Part shown: piece by piece, positions 1-8,174 of the stretch | Position numbering within the stretch: the first letter of the stretch is position 1 | How the letters are laid out: the number at the start of each line of letters is the position of its first letter | From: Alkalibaculum bacchi | Lineage (GTDB): Bacteria; Bacillota; Clostridia; Eubacteriales; Alkalibacteraceae | Direction of reading: 5' to 3' | DNA: 17,401 nt | Assembly (NCBI RefSeq): GCF_937875145.1 | Contig: NZ_CALNCS010000171.1 | Span: forward strand, 1 to 17,401 | Translations under genes and position numbers: made by a program | Notes under the pieces: model-generated | Databases searched by the model: none | Seen by the model: only the letters and a program-made list of their open reading frames with translations | What the model was told of the DNA's origin: nothing

Positions 1-1
1 T

Positions 2-703
2 ATGGGCGTGTCTTTTGTATCTGGGAGACCGGTATTTGAGACCTTTGTATCTAAATTGCCCTTTACAATCTTACTAACTCTTTCATCCATTATTATTACT
101 ATAGCTATTTCCATACCCTTCGGCATTATATCAGCCGTGAAACATAATAGATTTACAGATTATTGTATTCGTTTTTTTACTTTTATTGGAAATTCACTGC
201 CAGGATTTTTTGTATCCCTATTACTAATTTACTTCTTTTCGTTGAAATTAAAGTGGTTGCCTGTAATGGGGAATAATGAATGGAAAAGTCTAGTTCTACC
301 TACACTAACTCTATCGATCTCTATGGCATCAAAATATACGAGACAAGTGAGAACAACAGTTTTAGAAGAATTAGGAAAACCTTATGTTATGGGAGCTAAA
401 GCTAGGGGAGTAAAAGAAAGGACAATTCTCTTTGCTAGTGTGCTAAGGGTATCTATGATTACTTTGGTTACATTATTGTCTTTATCAATTGGTTCGCTCT
501 TGGGAGGTACTGCTATTATCGAATCCATTTTTATGTGGGATGGTGTAGGAAAATTAGCAGTAGATTCCATTATGATGCGTGATTATCCTATGATACAAGC
601 TTATGTTGTGTGGATGGCTATTATTTATGTACTCGTAAATTTAATAACGGATATCTTATACCACTACCTAGACCCAAGAGTTCGACTAAATCAGGAGGAG
701 TAG
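2..703 (+). CDS. ABC importer permease, NikB/DppB family (5' truncated)
   Basis: Inner-membrane permease of a nickel/dipeptide-type ABC importer, family BPD_transp_1. The frame is open to the left edge. The first Met aligns with an internal stretch of the family (the GxSFVSGRPV segment ahead of the second membrane helix), and 233 residues are present where NikB/DppB proteins have about 310, so the first membrane helix and part of the first loop lie outside the window. Hydrophobic segments are visible near residues 22-45, 56-80, 98-112, 145-172 and 200-220. The EAA-type loop that contacts the ATPases is at about 127-146 (YVMGAKARGVKER). The family-typical end YxDPRVR is at 222-228. The stop lies one base before the next gene's ATG, so the two are translationally linked. 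Solute unknown: nickel, metallophore or peptide are all possible. Confidence 0.9.
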   Translation: MGVSFVSGRPVFETFVSKLPFTILLTLSSIIITIAISIPFGIISAVKHNRFTDYCIRFFTFIGNSLPGFFVSLLLIYFFSLKLKWLPVMGNNEWKSLVLPTLTLSISMASKYTRQVRTTVLEELGKPYVMGAKARGVKERTILFASVLRVSMITLVTLLSLSIGSLLGGTAIIESIFMWDGVGKLAVDSIMMRDYPMIQAYVVWMAIIYVLVNLITDILYHYLDPRVRLNQEE

Positions 704-704
704 A

Positions 705-3215
705 ATGGGCTTTGTAAAGAAAGATGGAACAAAACAATACAGGACAAAAAAATACAGAGGCCCAGTTAAACTTAAGTTAATGATCTTGATTTGCCTAGCC
801 ATGACATTACTACTAGTTGCTCTTTTTGCACATAAGATTGTTCCCTATGATCCCTATGCACAGAATTTGTCTAATGCACTTCAGGCGCCAGGAAAAGAGC
901 ATATTTTTGGAACAGATCGATATGGTCGCGATATACTTTCTCGGGTAATAATGGGATCTAGAGCTACTATTTTTTCTTCTTTATTATTATTAGGGATGAT
1001 TTCGATTTTTGGCACATTAGTAGGAGTCATTTGTGGATATATAGGTGGCAAATTTGATTCTTTTGTTATGCGAATTTCTGATATTTTCTTAGCTTTTCCT
1101 GGAATGGTATTTGCCATTGCAGTAGCAGGTGTTTTAGGTGGAGGTATTATGAATGCAGTTATTGCTCTGGCGGTTATTTCTTGGCCTAAATACGCAAGAC
1201 TGGCAAGAGGACAAGTACTCACTATAAAAAATATGCCTTATGTTCAAGCCGCTATTCTATCTAATAGTAGTTTTGGCAAAATTATTTTTAAGCAAATTCT
1301 ACCGAATATTTTTGCTCCCATATTAATAACAGCTACATTAGATTTGGGTACAATGATTATGGAACTAGCTGGATTATCCTTTTTAGGTCTTGGAGCAATG
1401 CCTCCAATGGCAGAATGGGGGTCAATGATGAGCAATGGGCGCAGCATGATACAAACTTCACCTTGGGTTATATTCGCACCAGGTTTTGCTATTTTTGTTT
1501 CCGTAACAATTTTTAATTTACTAGGAGATACCATACGAGATGTTTTAGATCCCAAAAATCATAATGGAACTTCTGATATAAGTTTTCATTCTGCTACGAA
1601 GGGTAAATCCTCACTAATTTTCAAATACATGAAAGAGAGAGTTAATAAAATGAAAATAATTAGAAGAATTATGCTCCTATTATTAATTACTATTGTGACA
1701 GTAACTTTGTTTACAGGATGTGGACAATCTTCAAATAATGGGGAAGTTAGTGAAAAGCCTCAAAAGATAGTATTTAATTATGGTACAACAGCTTATGGAC
1801 CTGAAATGGGAAATTCAGGATTAAATCCTCACTCCGATTATTCGGGTTGGTCGTCTGTTCGTTATGGTGTAGGTGAGACCTTGTTTAAATTTAATGAATC
1901 CATGCAAATTGAACCTTGGCTTGCTACAGACTATGAGCAGATTGATGAGTATACAGTTAAGATTAATCTTCGAGATGATGTAAACTTTTCAAGTGGTAGA
2001 AAAATGGACGGACAAGCTGTAAAGGAATGTCTCGACAATCTTATAGCAGTTCACGATCGTGCTCCAGGTGACTTAAAAATCAAGGAGATCACTGCTGATG
2101 GTCAATCTATCACTATCGTTTCTGAAGAAAAAGTACCAGCGCTACTTAATTATTTAAGTGATCCATATGGGGCCATCATCGATATGGAATATGGCGTTAC
2201 AGAAGATCGTAATGTAGCAGGAACAGGTCCTTATATTGCAGAAAAAGTTTCTGATACTGAAATTAATTTAGTGAAGAATGAAAAATATTGGGGGGGAGAG
2301 GTAAAGGTAGATCGTGTAAATGTAAAGGCTATTACAGATGGAGATACCCTTACTATGGCTCTTCAATCAGGAGAAATTGATGCAACTCAGGGGCTACCAT
2401 ATGCGAGCTATTCATTGTTTGAAGATAATAACGATTATAAAATAAGTTCAACCAATACTTCTCGTGCATTTTTTGCACAATTAAACTTTGCTACACCAGC
2501 ATTACAGGATATTAATGTAAGAAAGGCCATTGCCATGGGTATTGACAAGGAAGGCTTTACGGAAGTGCTTTTAAATGGCAAGGGTTCACCAGCTGTAGGA
2601 GTATTCCCATCTAATTTTAAATTTGGAAATGAAGCAGTTAAAGGGCCTACTTATGATGTTGATGCTGCGAAACAGCTATTAGAGGAAGCGAGATGGAAAG
2701 ACACTAATAATGACGGTTTTGTGGACAAGGGCGGAAAAAATTTGACTATTAGATGGCTTACATATCCAGGACGCCAAGAATTACCACTCTTAGCAGAATC
2801 CGTACAGGCAACTCTAAAAGAAATTGGAATAGACGTTAAAGTAAACTCTACTGAGAATCATAGAGATTTTCTTGAATCCGGCAATTGGGATATCTATGCA
2901 AGTGCTTTTGTTACAGCTCCAACAGGAGACCCAGAGTACTTTTTTACAACTCACAGCTTAAAATCATCTGCTAAAAATCGAGGTGGCTATTACAATGAGG
3001 AACTAGAAAAACAAGCAGGAGAGTTGAGAAACGAATTCAATAAGGATAAGCGTTCCGATTTAGCAGTTCAAATGCAGCAGATTATCCTTGACGATGTGAG
3101 CTTTATATTTGCATCTCATCTACAGATGTCCTTTGTAATGAAGTCAAATATAACAGGGTTTGAAGCACATCCTTCAGATTATTATGAAATCACAGCAAAC
3201 TTAGAGATACAGTAA
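705..3215 (+). CDS. Fused ABC permease (NikC/DppC type) and solute-binding protein (NikA/DppA type)
   Basis: One uninterrupted frame of 836 codons. Residues 1 to about 286 are a complete NikC/DppC permease, with the family motif FGTDRYGRDILSR (68-80), an EAA loop at about 179-201 and the usual ending LLGDTIRDVLDP (272-283). A polar linker (287-315) follows. M316-K317 then begins a lipoprotein signal: Lys/Arg-rich start, hydrophobic core, and FTGC ending at Cys339. Residues 339-836 are an SBP_bac_5 binding protein, with LNPH, LRDDVNFSSG, GTGPY and NEKYWGG segments and a DxNxDGxxD loop near 665. These two products are normally separate. Either the permease carries a tethered receptor, or translation restarts at base 1650, where only a weak AAAGAGAGAG site precedes the ATG. 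Lipid processing at Cys339 could also cut the fusion. The SD AGGAGG is at 693-698. Solute specificity is not determinable. Confidence 0.88.
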   Translation: MGFVKKDGTKQYRTKKYRGPVKLKLMILICLAMTLLLVALFAHKIVPYDPYAQNLSNALQAPGKEHIFGTDRYGRDILSRVIMGSRATIFSSLLLLGMISIFGTLVGVICGYIGGKFDSFVMRISDIFLAFPGMVFAIAVAGVLGGGIMNAVIALAVISWPKYARLARGQVLTIKNMPYVQAAILSNSSFGKIIFKQILPNIFAPILITATLDLGTMIMELAGLSFLGLGAMPPMAEWGSMMSNGRSMIQTSPWVIFAPGFAIFVSVTIFNLLGDTIRDVLDPKNHNGTSDISFHSATKGKSSLIFKYMKERVNKMKIIRRIMLLLLITIVTVTLFTGCGQSSNNGEVSEKPQKIVFNYGTTAYGPEMGNSGLNPHSDYSGWSSVRYGVGETLFKFNESMQIEPWLATDYEQIDEYTVKINLRDDVNFSSGRKMDGQAVKECLDNLIAVHDRAPGDLKIKEITADGQSITIVSEEKVPALLNYLSDPYGAIIDMEYGVTEDRNVAGTGPYIAEKVSDTEINLVKNEKYWGGEVKVDRVNVKAITDGDTLTMALQSGEIDATQGLPYASYSLFEDNNDYKISSTNTSRAFFAQLNFATPALQDINVRKAIAMGIDKEGFTEVLLNGKGSPAVGVFPSNFKFGNEAVKGPTYDVDAAKQLLEEARWKDTNNDGFVDKGGKNLTIRWLTYPGRQELPLLAESVQATLKEIGIDVKVNSTENHRDFLESGNWDIYASAFVTAPTGDPEYFFTTHSLKSSAKNRGGYYNEELEKQAGELRNEFNKDKRSDLAVQMQQIILDDVSFIFASHLQMSFVMKSNITGFEAHPSDYYEITANLEIQ

Positions 3216-3243
3216 ACGAAGTCCGTGTTTACAGACACCTAAT

Positions 3244-3288
3244 CTCCCACTTAGCTTTCTCCTCCCCTCTGAAAGCTTTAAGTGGGAG
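3244..3288 (+). promoter_or_regulatory. Long hairpin between binding-protein gene and ATPase genes
   Basis: CTCCCACTTA (3244-3253) pairs with TAAGTGGGAG (3279-3288), and GCTTTC (3254-3259) with GAAAGC (3271-3276), leaving a two-base TT bulge and an 11-base pyrimidine loop. This is a 16-bp stem. No clear T tract follows, so it is more likely an attenuator or an mRNA 3'-end stabiliser than a full terminator. Such a structure could give more binding protein than ATPase, which is common in importer operons. Confidence 0.7.
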
Positions 3289-3295
3289 TATTCGT

Positions 3296-3316
3296 ATTTA
3301 TTCATGCAGAATAAAT
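3296..3316. repeat. Perfect 8-bp inverted repeat
   Basis: ATTTATTC (3296-3303) and GAATAAAT (3309-3316) flank the 5-base spacer ATGCA. It sits just after the longer hairpin and about 40 bases before the first ATPase gene. It could be a second small hairpin or a regulator site. Nothing identifies a binding protein. Confidence 0.5.
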
Positions 3317-3355
3317 CAAGCAATTAAAAGTATTAGATGCCTTGGAGATGATCAA

Positions 3356-4147
3356 ATGAGAGAAATATTACTTGCTATGAAGAATGTGGAAATCAGCTAT
3401 AATGCTCGGCCTTATGTAAGGGATATAAGCTTTCAGGTAAAAGAAGGTGAAATCTTAGGAATCGTTGGTGAATCAGGAAGTGGAAAGAGCACGTTGATAA
3501 AAGCTGCTATGGGCCTACTGGGACCTACTGGAGCTGTAACAAAAGGTCATGTTTATTATAAAGGTGAAAATATCTTAGATTATAATTCTCAAGAGTTTCA
3601 AAATATTCGAGGCTATGAAATGGGAATGATTTTTCAAAATTCTGAAAGTGCTCTTTGCCCAGTTCGTACTATTGGCGATCAATTATATGAAAGTATGAGT
3701 CAACACAAAAAGATTACGAAAGAAGAAGCGAAGTCTAAAGGATTAGCGCTTTTAGATAAATTAAACTTTAAGGATGGAAATCGAATTTTAAAAAGTTATC
3801 CCTTTGAACTGTCTGGAGGAATGAACCAACGGGTAGGAATAATGATGGGCATGCTTTTAAAGCCATCCCTCCTTTTTGCAGACGAACCAACCTCTGCTTT
3901 AGATGTGACCATACAATTGCAGGTAATCCGAGAAATGATGAAAATGCGGGATGAATATGGTACGGCAATCGTGATTGTCAGCCATAATATCGGTGTTATT
4001 TCTTATATGGCAGATACCGTTGTAGTAATGAAAGAGGGAAATATTGTTGAATACGGAACGAAAGACCAAATTGTTTTTCATCCCCAAGAAGAGTATACAA
4101 AAAATCTTATCGAAGCAGTACCTAGAATCAGGAGGGAAAATGGTTGA
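3356..4147 (+). CDS. ABC importer ATPase, NikD/DppD/OppD family
   Basis: Cytoplasmic ATPase that energises the permeases encoded upstream. The 263 residues hold a full nucleotide-binding domain: Walker A GESGSGKST (38-46), Q-loop Gln94 (MIFQN), signature LSGGMNQR (152-159), Walker B LLFADE (172-177) with D-loop SALD, and switch His210. The switch context is SHN rather than the more usual THD/SHD, while the His itself is kept. The protein is shorter than OppD/DppD proteins (about 320-330) because the C-terminal oligopeptide/dipeptide transporter region is short, which is closer to NikD length (about 254). The start has GGAG at 3344-3347, 8 bases ahead. The end overlaps the next gene by 4 bases. 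Confidence 0.93.
   Translation: MREILLAMKNVEISYNARPYVRDISFQVKEGEILGIVGESGSGKSTLIKAAMGLLGPTGAVTKGHVYYKGENILDYNSQEFQNIRGYEMGMIFQNSESALCPVRTIGDQLYESMSQHKKITKEEAKSKGLALLDKLNFKDGNRILKSYPFELSGGMNQRVGIMMGMLLKPSLLFADEPTSALDVTIQLQVIREMMKMRDEYGTAIVIVSHNIGVISYMADTVVVMKEGNIVEYGTKDQIVFHPQEEYTKNLIEAVPRIRRENG
4130..4146 (+). promoter_or_regulatory. Ribosome binding site that selects a TTG start
   Basis: AGGAGGG (4130-4136) lies 7 bases before the TTG at 4144-4146. The nearby ATG at 4140 is only 3 bases from this site and in a different frame, so the TTG is the supported start of the second ATPase. Confidence 0.75.
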
Positions 4148-4902
4148 ATACAATATTGGAATTAAAAGACATAAGTAAAACCTTTACGAAGAAGAATACT
4201 CTCCACAAGGCTCTTGATGATGTTTCTTTTACAATGAAAGAAGGAGAATGTTTAGGTATTGTAGGTGAAAGCGGTTCTGGCAAGAGTACTGTAGCTAAAA
4301 TAATAACCTGTTTAGAAAGACCAGATAATGGAAGTATTTATTTTAAAGGCAAAGACATTACAGGTTTAACACGGAAAGAACGGAAGAAACTGTACAAAAA
4401 CATGCAATTGATTTTTCAAATGCCTGTAGATTCCTTTAATCCAAGAATTAAACTAGGATCTAGCATTATAGAAGGAATGCTCAATCAAGGAATCTCTAAA
4501 TCAGATGCAAAGCTGCGGATGTATGGGTTCTTAGATTTGGTTGGTATACCAAGAGAATACGCTTTGAAATATCCACATGAAGTTAGTGGGGGTGAATGCC
4601 AAAGGGCAGCCATTGCAAGAGCTATCATGACAAGCCCTGACCTCTTAATTTGTGATGAAGTCACCAGCGCTTTAGATGTAACAGTGCAAAAGCAGATCAT
4701 TGAATTGTTAGATAAACTAAAAAAAGAACAAAGTATGTCTTATCTTTTTATTAGCCACGATATCGCATTAGTACAGCAGTTTTGTGATAGGGTACTGGTC
4801 ATGTATCAAGGTCAAATTGTCGAAGAAGGAACAGTCGACCAAGTAATCATGAATCCTAAGGAAGAGTATACGAAGAAGTTAATTGATGCCGTATTGTTGT
4901 AG
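4144..4902 (+). CDS. ABC importer ATPase, NikE/DppF/OppF family
   Basis: Second ATPase of the importer, expected to form a heterodimer with the preceding one. In 252 residues it has Walker A GESGSGKST (41-49), Q-loop Gln92 (LIFQMP), signature VSGGECQR (147-154; Val and Glu-Cys variations), Walker B LLICDE (167-172), D-loop SALD and switch His205 (ISHD). Segments such as SFNPR after the Q-loop are typical of the NikE/DppF branch. Translation starts at TTG and overlaps the upstream stop codon (TTGA, 4 bases), a sign of translational coupling and matched subunit amounts. A perfect hairpin follows the stop, ending the operon. Length matches NikE (about 268) better than DppF (about 330). Confidence 0.93.
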   Translation: MNTILELKDISKTFTKKNTLHKALDDVSFTMKEGECLGIVGESGSGKSTVAKIITCLERPDNGSIYFKGKDITGLTRKERKKLYKNMQLIFQMPVDSFNPRIKLGSSIIEGMLNQGISKSDAKLRMYGFLDLVGIPREYALKYPHEVSGGECQRAAIARAIMTSPDLLICDEVTSALDVTVQKQIIELLDKLKKEQSMSYLFISHDIALVQQFCDRVLVMYQGQIVEEGTVDQVIMNPKEEYTKKLIDAVLL

Positions 4903-4922
4903 AAGATGAACTTAAAATATAT

Positions 4923-4956
4923 AAAACACACGAGTGATTAAATCCTCGTGTGTTTT
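4923..4956 (+). terminator. Intrinsic terminator of the importer operon
   Basis: AAAACACACGAG (4923-4934) pairs perfectly with CTCGTGTGTTTT (4945-4956) around a 10-base loop. The T run is short (four), so termination may be incomplete. It separates the importer from the copper operon. Confidence 0.8.
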
Positions 4957-4975
4957 GGTATATATATAAAAGTTC

Positions 4976-5009
4976 TTGACAAAATAAAGTAGGTCATGTA
5001 ATCTATAAT
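4976..5009 (+). promoter_or_regulatory. Promoter of the copper operon
   Basis: A perfect TTGACA (4976-4981) and a perfect TATAAT (5004-5009) are present, but 22 bases apart, longer than the usual 16-18. TGTAAT (4997-5002) gives a 15-base spacer instead. The operator lies immediately downstream, where the transcript should begin. Confidence 0.6.
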
Positions 5010-5014
5010 CACAG

Positions 5015-5034
5015 ACACCCCCCTAGGGGTATAG
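5015..5034. promoter_or_regulatory. CsoR-type copper operator
   Basis: The segment carries the palindromic core CCCCTAGGGG (5020-5029), preceded by ACACC and followed by TATAG. This matches the general form of CsoR operators, a C-run and G-run flanked by TA-rich ends. It lies 6 bases past the TATAAT box, so bound repressor would cover the transcription start. A CsoR gene ends this operon. The identification rests on form and context. Confidence 0.78.
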
Positions 5035-5061
5035 TTATATAAATGATAATGAGGTGAAAAT

Positions 5062-7347
5062 ATGAACCAAAAGTTTAATGTAACGGGCATGACTTGTTCC
5101 GCTTGTTCGGCAAATGTGGAAAAGACAGTAAAAAAACTGGATGGGGTCAATTCTGTAGAAGTAAATCTACTTTCAAATAGTATGACTGTGGATTATGATG
5201 ATGTCCATATAGACAAAACAGAAATCATCAAGGCTGTTGAACACGCCGGATATGGAGCTTCTATATTTGTGCGTGGAGCAAGTGCTGAAAATCAAAAAGA
5301 AAAGGCTATAAACCCCGTAGAAGAGGAAATAAAAGAAATGAAGCAACGTGTTATTATCTCCTTTGTCTTGCTAATTCCATTAATGTACGTGTCTATGGGG
5401 CATATGTTGGGTCTTCCTCAACCAGATTGGCTAATGGGACCTGAAAATGCTATTACCTTTGCGTTTATACAATTCCTGCTAACACTACCTATTGTGTACG
5501 TCAATCGCAAGTACTACCGAGTTGGCTTTAAAAGCTTATTTCATGGTACACCTAATATGGATTCACTGATTGCTATAGGCTCAGGAGCAGCATTAGTGTA
5601 TGGGGTCTATGCTATTTTTAGAATTGGATATGGTTTAGGACATAATGATTTACACTTAGTACATCAATATACTATGGATTTATATTTTGAGTCTGCAGCA
5701 ATGATCTTAGCGTTGATTACACTTGGTAAATTATTAGAGACGAGAGCTAAAGGAAAGACTTCTGAAGCTATTTCTAAGTTATTAGATCTTGCACCAAAAA
5801 CAGCAGCTGTTATTCGCGATGGTCAAGAGACTGAAATTCCCGTAGAAGACGTAGTAATAGAGGATATTATAGTAGTAAGACCAGGTCAGAGCATTCCAGT
5901 AGATGGAGTGGTTATTGAAGGAAGTACAGCGATAGACCAATCTGCTTTAACAGGAGAGAGTATCCCTGTAGAGAAAAACGTTGGAGATAAGGTCATAGCT
6001 GCTACTATAAACAAAACAGGATTTTTCAAATTTAAAGCTGAAAAAGTTGGCGATGACACTACATTAGCACAGATTATTGAACTAGTAGAAGATGCAAGTT
6101 CATCTAAAGCACCTATTTCAAAATTGGCGGATAAGATTAGTGGAATCTTCGTTCCTGTAGTAATTGCTATAGCTATTGTAGCCACTATTGTGTGGTTACT
6201 TTTAGGGCAATCCTTTGAATTTGCCTTGTCTATAGGGATTTCCATATTAGTCATATCTTGTCCATGTGCTTTAGGTTTAGCCACACCAGTTGCCATTATG
6301 GTTGGAACAGGTAAAGGTGCATCAAATGGAATATTGATTAAATCTGCAGAATCTTTAGAAATTCTTCACACAATTAATACGGTTGTATTAGATAAAACAG
6401 GCACCATTACAGAAGGTAAGCCAGTGGTTACGGATATTATAACTATGAATGAAGAAACAGAAAAAAATCTACTGCAAATTGCAGCATCACTAGAAAAACC
6501 TTCAGAACATCCCCTAGCTGAAGCCATTGTTGAAAGGTCAAAAGAAGAGGGCATACTAGCAAAAGATGTTACTGAATTTGAGGCCATTTCTGGAAGAGGT
6601 ATCGTTGGTAAAATTGATGAAAAAGAGTATATTGCAGGTAATTTAGCCTTAATGAGAGAGAAAAATATAGATGTAAGCACCTTCCAAGAGACCTCAGATA
6701 GCTTTGCTATGGAGGGTAAGACTCCTTTGTACTTTGCAGATAGTCAAATGCTTTTAGGAATTATTGCTGTAGCAGATGTAGTCAAACCTACAAGCCGTGA
6801 TGCCATTGAGCAATTTAAAGCTATGGGAATTGACGTAGTAATGCTTACAGGTGATAATCAAAAAACAGCAGAAGCTATTAAAAATCAATTGCACATCGAC
6901 CGAGTAGTTGCAGAAGTATTACCACAAGACAAAGAAAGAGAAATAAGAAGCATACAAGAAAATGGAAAAAAAGTTGCAATGGTCGGGGATGGAATCAACG
7001 ATGCTCCTGCTTTGGCGAGAGCAGATGTAGGTGTTGCTATTGGAGCAGGTACAGATATTGCGATTGAATCAGCAGACATTGTACTAATGAAAAGCGACTT
7101 ACTAGATGCAGTTACAGCTGTTCAATTAAGTAAAGCTACTATTAAAAACATCAAAGAAAATCTATTTTGGGCATTCTTCTACAATACCTTAGGAATACCA
7201 CTAGCAGCAGGAGTGTTCTATACAGCCTTAGGTTGGAAGCTAAACCCAATGTTTGGGGCAGCGGCAATGAGTGTGAGTTCTGTATTTGTTGTATCAAATG
7301 CCTTAAGATTAAAATTATTTAAACCAAAACACGTAAATGTAAAATAA
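5062..7347 (+). CDS. copA: Copper-exporting P1B-type ATPase CopA
   Basis: Membrane pump that exports Cu(I) using ATP. In 761 residues: one N-terminal HMA metal-binding domain with GMTCSAC (Cys12, Cys15), actuator-domain TGES (297-300), the transmembrane metal-site CPC (400-402), phosphorylation motif DKTGT starting at Asp444, the P1B His-Pro pair SEHPLA (His483-Pro484), and the hinge GDGINDAP (642-649). The helix 7 and 8 ligands typical of Cu(I) pumps, YN (707-708) and MSVSS (736-740), are present, so the substrate is Cu(I) rather than Zn or Cd. Eight membrane helices are expected. Start ATG has GAGGTG at 5051-5056. It is the first gene of a three-gene operon behind a CsoR-type operator. Nothing is missing. 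Confidence 0.98.
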   Translation: MNQKFNVTGMTCSACSANVEKTVKKLDGVNSVEVNLLSNSMTVDYDDVHIDKTEIIKAVEHAGYGASIFVRGASAENQKEKAINPVEEEIKEMKQRVIISFVLLIPLMYVSMGHMLGLPQPDWLMGPENAITFAFIQFLLTLPIVYVNRKYYRVGFKSLFHGTPNMDSLIAIGSGAALVYGVYAIFRIGYGLGHNDLHLVHQYTMDLYFESAAMILALITLGKLLETRAKGKTSEAISKLLDLAPKTAAVIRDGQETEIPVEDVVIEDIIVVRPGQSIPVDGVVIEGSTAIDQSALTGESIPVEKNVGDKVIAATINKTGFFKFKAEKVGDDTTLAQIIELVEDASSSKAPISKLADKISGIFVPVVIAIAIVATIVWLLLGQSFEFALSIGISILVISCPCALGLATPVAIMVGTGKGASNGILIKSAESLEILHTINTVVLDKTGTITEGKPVVTDIITMNEETEKNLLQIAASLEKPSEHPLAEAIVERSKEEGILAKDVTEFEAISGRGIVGKIDEKEYIAGNLALMREKNIDVSTFQETSDSFAMEGKTPLYFADSQMLLGIIAVADVVKPTSRDAIEQFKAMGIDVVMLTGDNQKTAEAIKNQLHIDRVVAEVLPQDKEREIRSIQENGKKVAMVGDGINDAPALARADVGVAIGAGTDIAIESADIVLMKSDLLDAVTAVQLSKATIKNIKENLFWAFFYNTLGIPLAAGVFYTALGWKLNPMFGAAAMSVSSVFVVSNALRLKLFKPKHVNVK

Positions 7348-7367
7348 ATAAATAGGAGAGGTAAATT

Positions 7368-7595
7368 ATGAAAAAGATTATAGAGATTAAGGGAATGAGT
7401 TGCGAACATTGTGTTGCAAGAGCCACAAAAGCATTAAATAGCATAGATGGCGTAGAGGCAAAAGTAAACCTTAAAAAGAATAATGCGGTGGTACAACTAG
7501 CAAAAAATGTAGAGGATCAAGTATTTAAGGATGCATTAGAAGAAGTAAACTTAGAGGCTGTTTCTATTAAAGAAAAGAAGGGTTTATTTGGCTAA
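7368..7595 (+). CDS. copZ: Copper chaperone CopZ (HMA domain)
   Basis: Small cytoplasmic carrier (75 residues) that passes Cu(I) to CopA. It is a single heavy-metal-associated domain with GMSCEHC, where Cys12 and Cys15 bind the metal. The order beta-strand, metal loop, helix, and the GVEAKVNL strand are typical. The SD AGGAGAGG (7354-7361) is 6 bases before the ATG, 20 bases after copA. The family's usual length is about 69 residues, so the gene is complete. The Glu between the cysteines differs from many CopZ proteins, but only the cysteines are essential for binding. Confidence 0.96.
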   Translation: MKKIIEIKGMSCEHCVARATKALNSIDGVEAKVNLKKNNAVVQLAKNVEDQVFKDALEEVNLEAVSIKEKKGLFG

Positions 7596-7627
7596 AAACA
7601 TTAACAAACTAAAAAAGGAGAACAAAT

Positions 7628-7891
7628 ATGAAATCTGACAAAACAAAAGTGACTCGTCTTTTAAAAACTGCAAGAGGTCAGATAGATGGAATCTTAAAGA
7701 TGGTTGAAGAAGACCGATATTGTATTGATATCTCTAATCAGCTGATGGCAGCGCAAGCTATTTTGCGAAATATCAACAGAGAAGTCCTTCACGACCACTT
7801 AGGAAGTTGTGTACAGGAAGCCTTTGAAACAGGCGAGCAACGTGAGAAAATTGAAGAGATTATGACCATTATTGACAAATTGACGAAATAA
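7628..7891 (+). CDS. csoR: Copper-sensing repressor CsoR
   Basis: All-helical repressor (87 residues, family DUF156/CsoR-RcnR) that leaves its operator when Cu(I) binds. The copper site is intact: Tyr31-Cys32 on helix 2, His57 and Cys61 spaced as H-x3-C, and Glu77, which align in spacing with Tyr35, Cys36, His61, Cys65 and Glu81 of the Mycobacterium tuberculosis protein. The N-terminal VTRLLKTARGQIDG is the family's conserved helix with DNA-contacting basic residues. AAGGAG (7615-7620) is 7 bases before the ATG. Being the last gene of the operon with a CsoR-type site at 5015-5034, it should repress its own synthesis. FrmR/RcnR-type sensing is unlikely because of the complete Cys-His-Cys set. 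Confidence 0.96.
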   Translation: MKSDKTKVTRLLKTARGQIDGILKMVEEDRYCIDISNQLMAAQAILRNINREVLHDHLGSCVQEAFETGEQREKIEEIMTIIDKLTK

Positions 7892-7939
7892 TTGACTACT
7901 GCCTAGACAATACAATATTTAGAATAAATTAGACATCTA

Positions 7940-7976
7940 AAACAGCTTAGAGAGCCATTTTCTAAGCTGTTTTTTT
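7940..7976 (+). terminator. Intrinsic terminator of copA-copZ-csoR
   Basis: AAACAGCTTAGA (7940-7951) pairs with TCTAAGCTGTTT (7961-7972) around a 9-base loop, and the T run continues to 7976. This is a strong canonical terminator. Confidence 0.93.
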
Positions 7977-8089
7977 GATTTAATCGTATCATAAAAAACA
8001 TAGAAAATGAGTACCGTATTTAGTAAATTATATCTATTTTTATATACAGTAAAATAAGTAAGTATTATAGTATGTAAGTTATAAACACA

Positions 8090-8118
8090 ATGACTTTGGT
8101 TACATATTGTGGTAAAAT
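8090..8118 (+). promoter_or_regulatory. Candidate promoter of the CoA-ligase/phosphatase pair
   Basis: ATGACT (8090-8095) and TAAAAT (8113-8118) are 17 bases apart, matching TTGACA at four and TATAAT at five positions. It lies about 57 bases ahead of the start codon, after the copper-operon terminator. The region is AT-rich, so chance matches are possible. Confidence 0.45.
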
Positions 8119-8174
8119 TATCAATAAATGCGTAGTAGAATGGTAAGAGGGAAATCTTTATACAGGAGGAAATC

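Noticed and set aside
5886..6680. Long minus-strand frames inside copA (136 and 104 codons) and similar frames inside other genes
   Set aside because: They lack ribosome sites and domain features and lie fully opposite strongly coding sequence.
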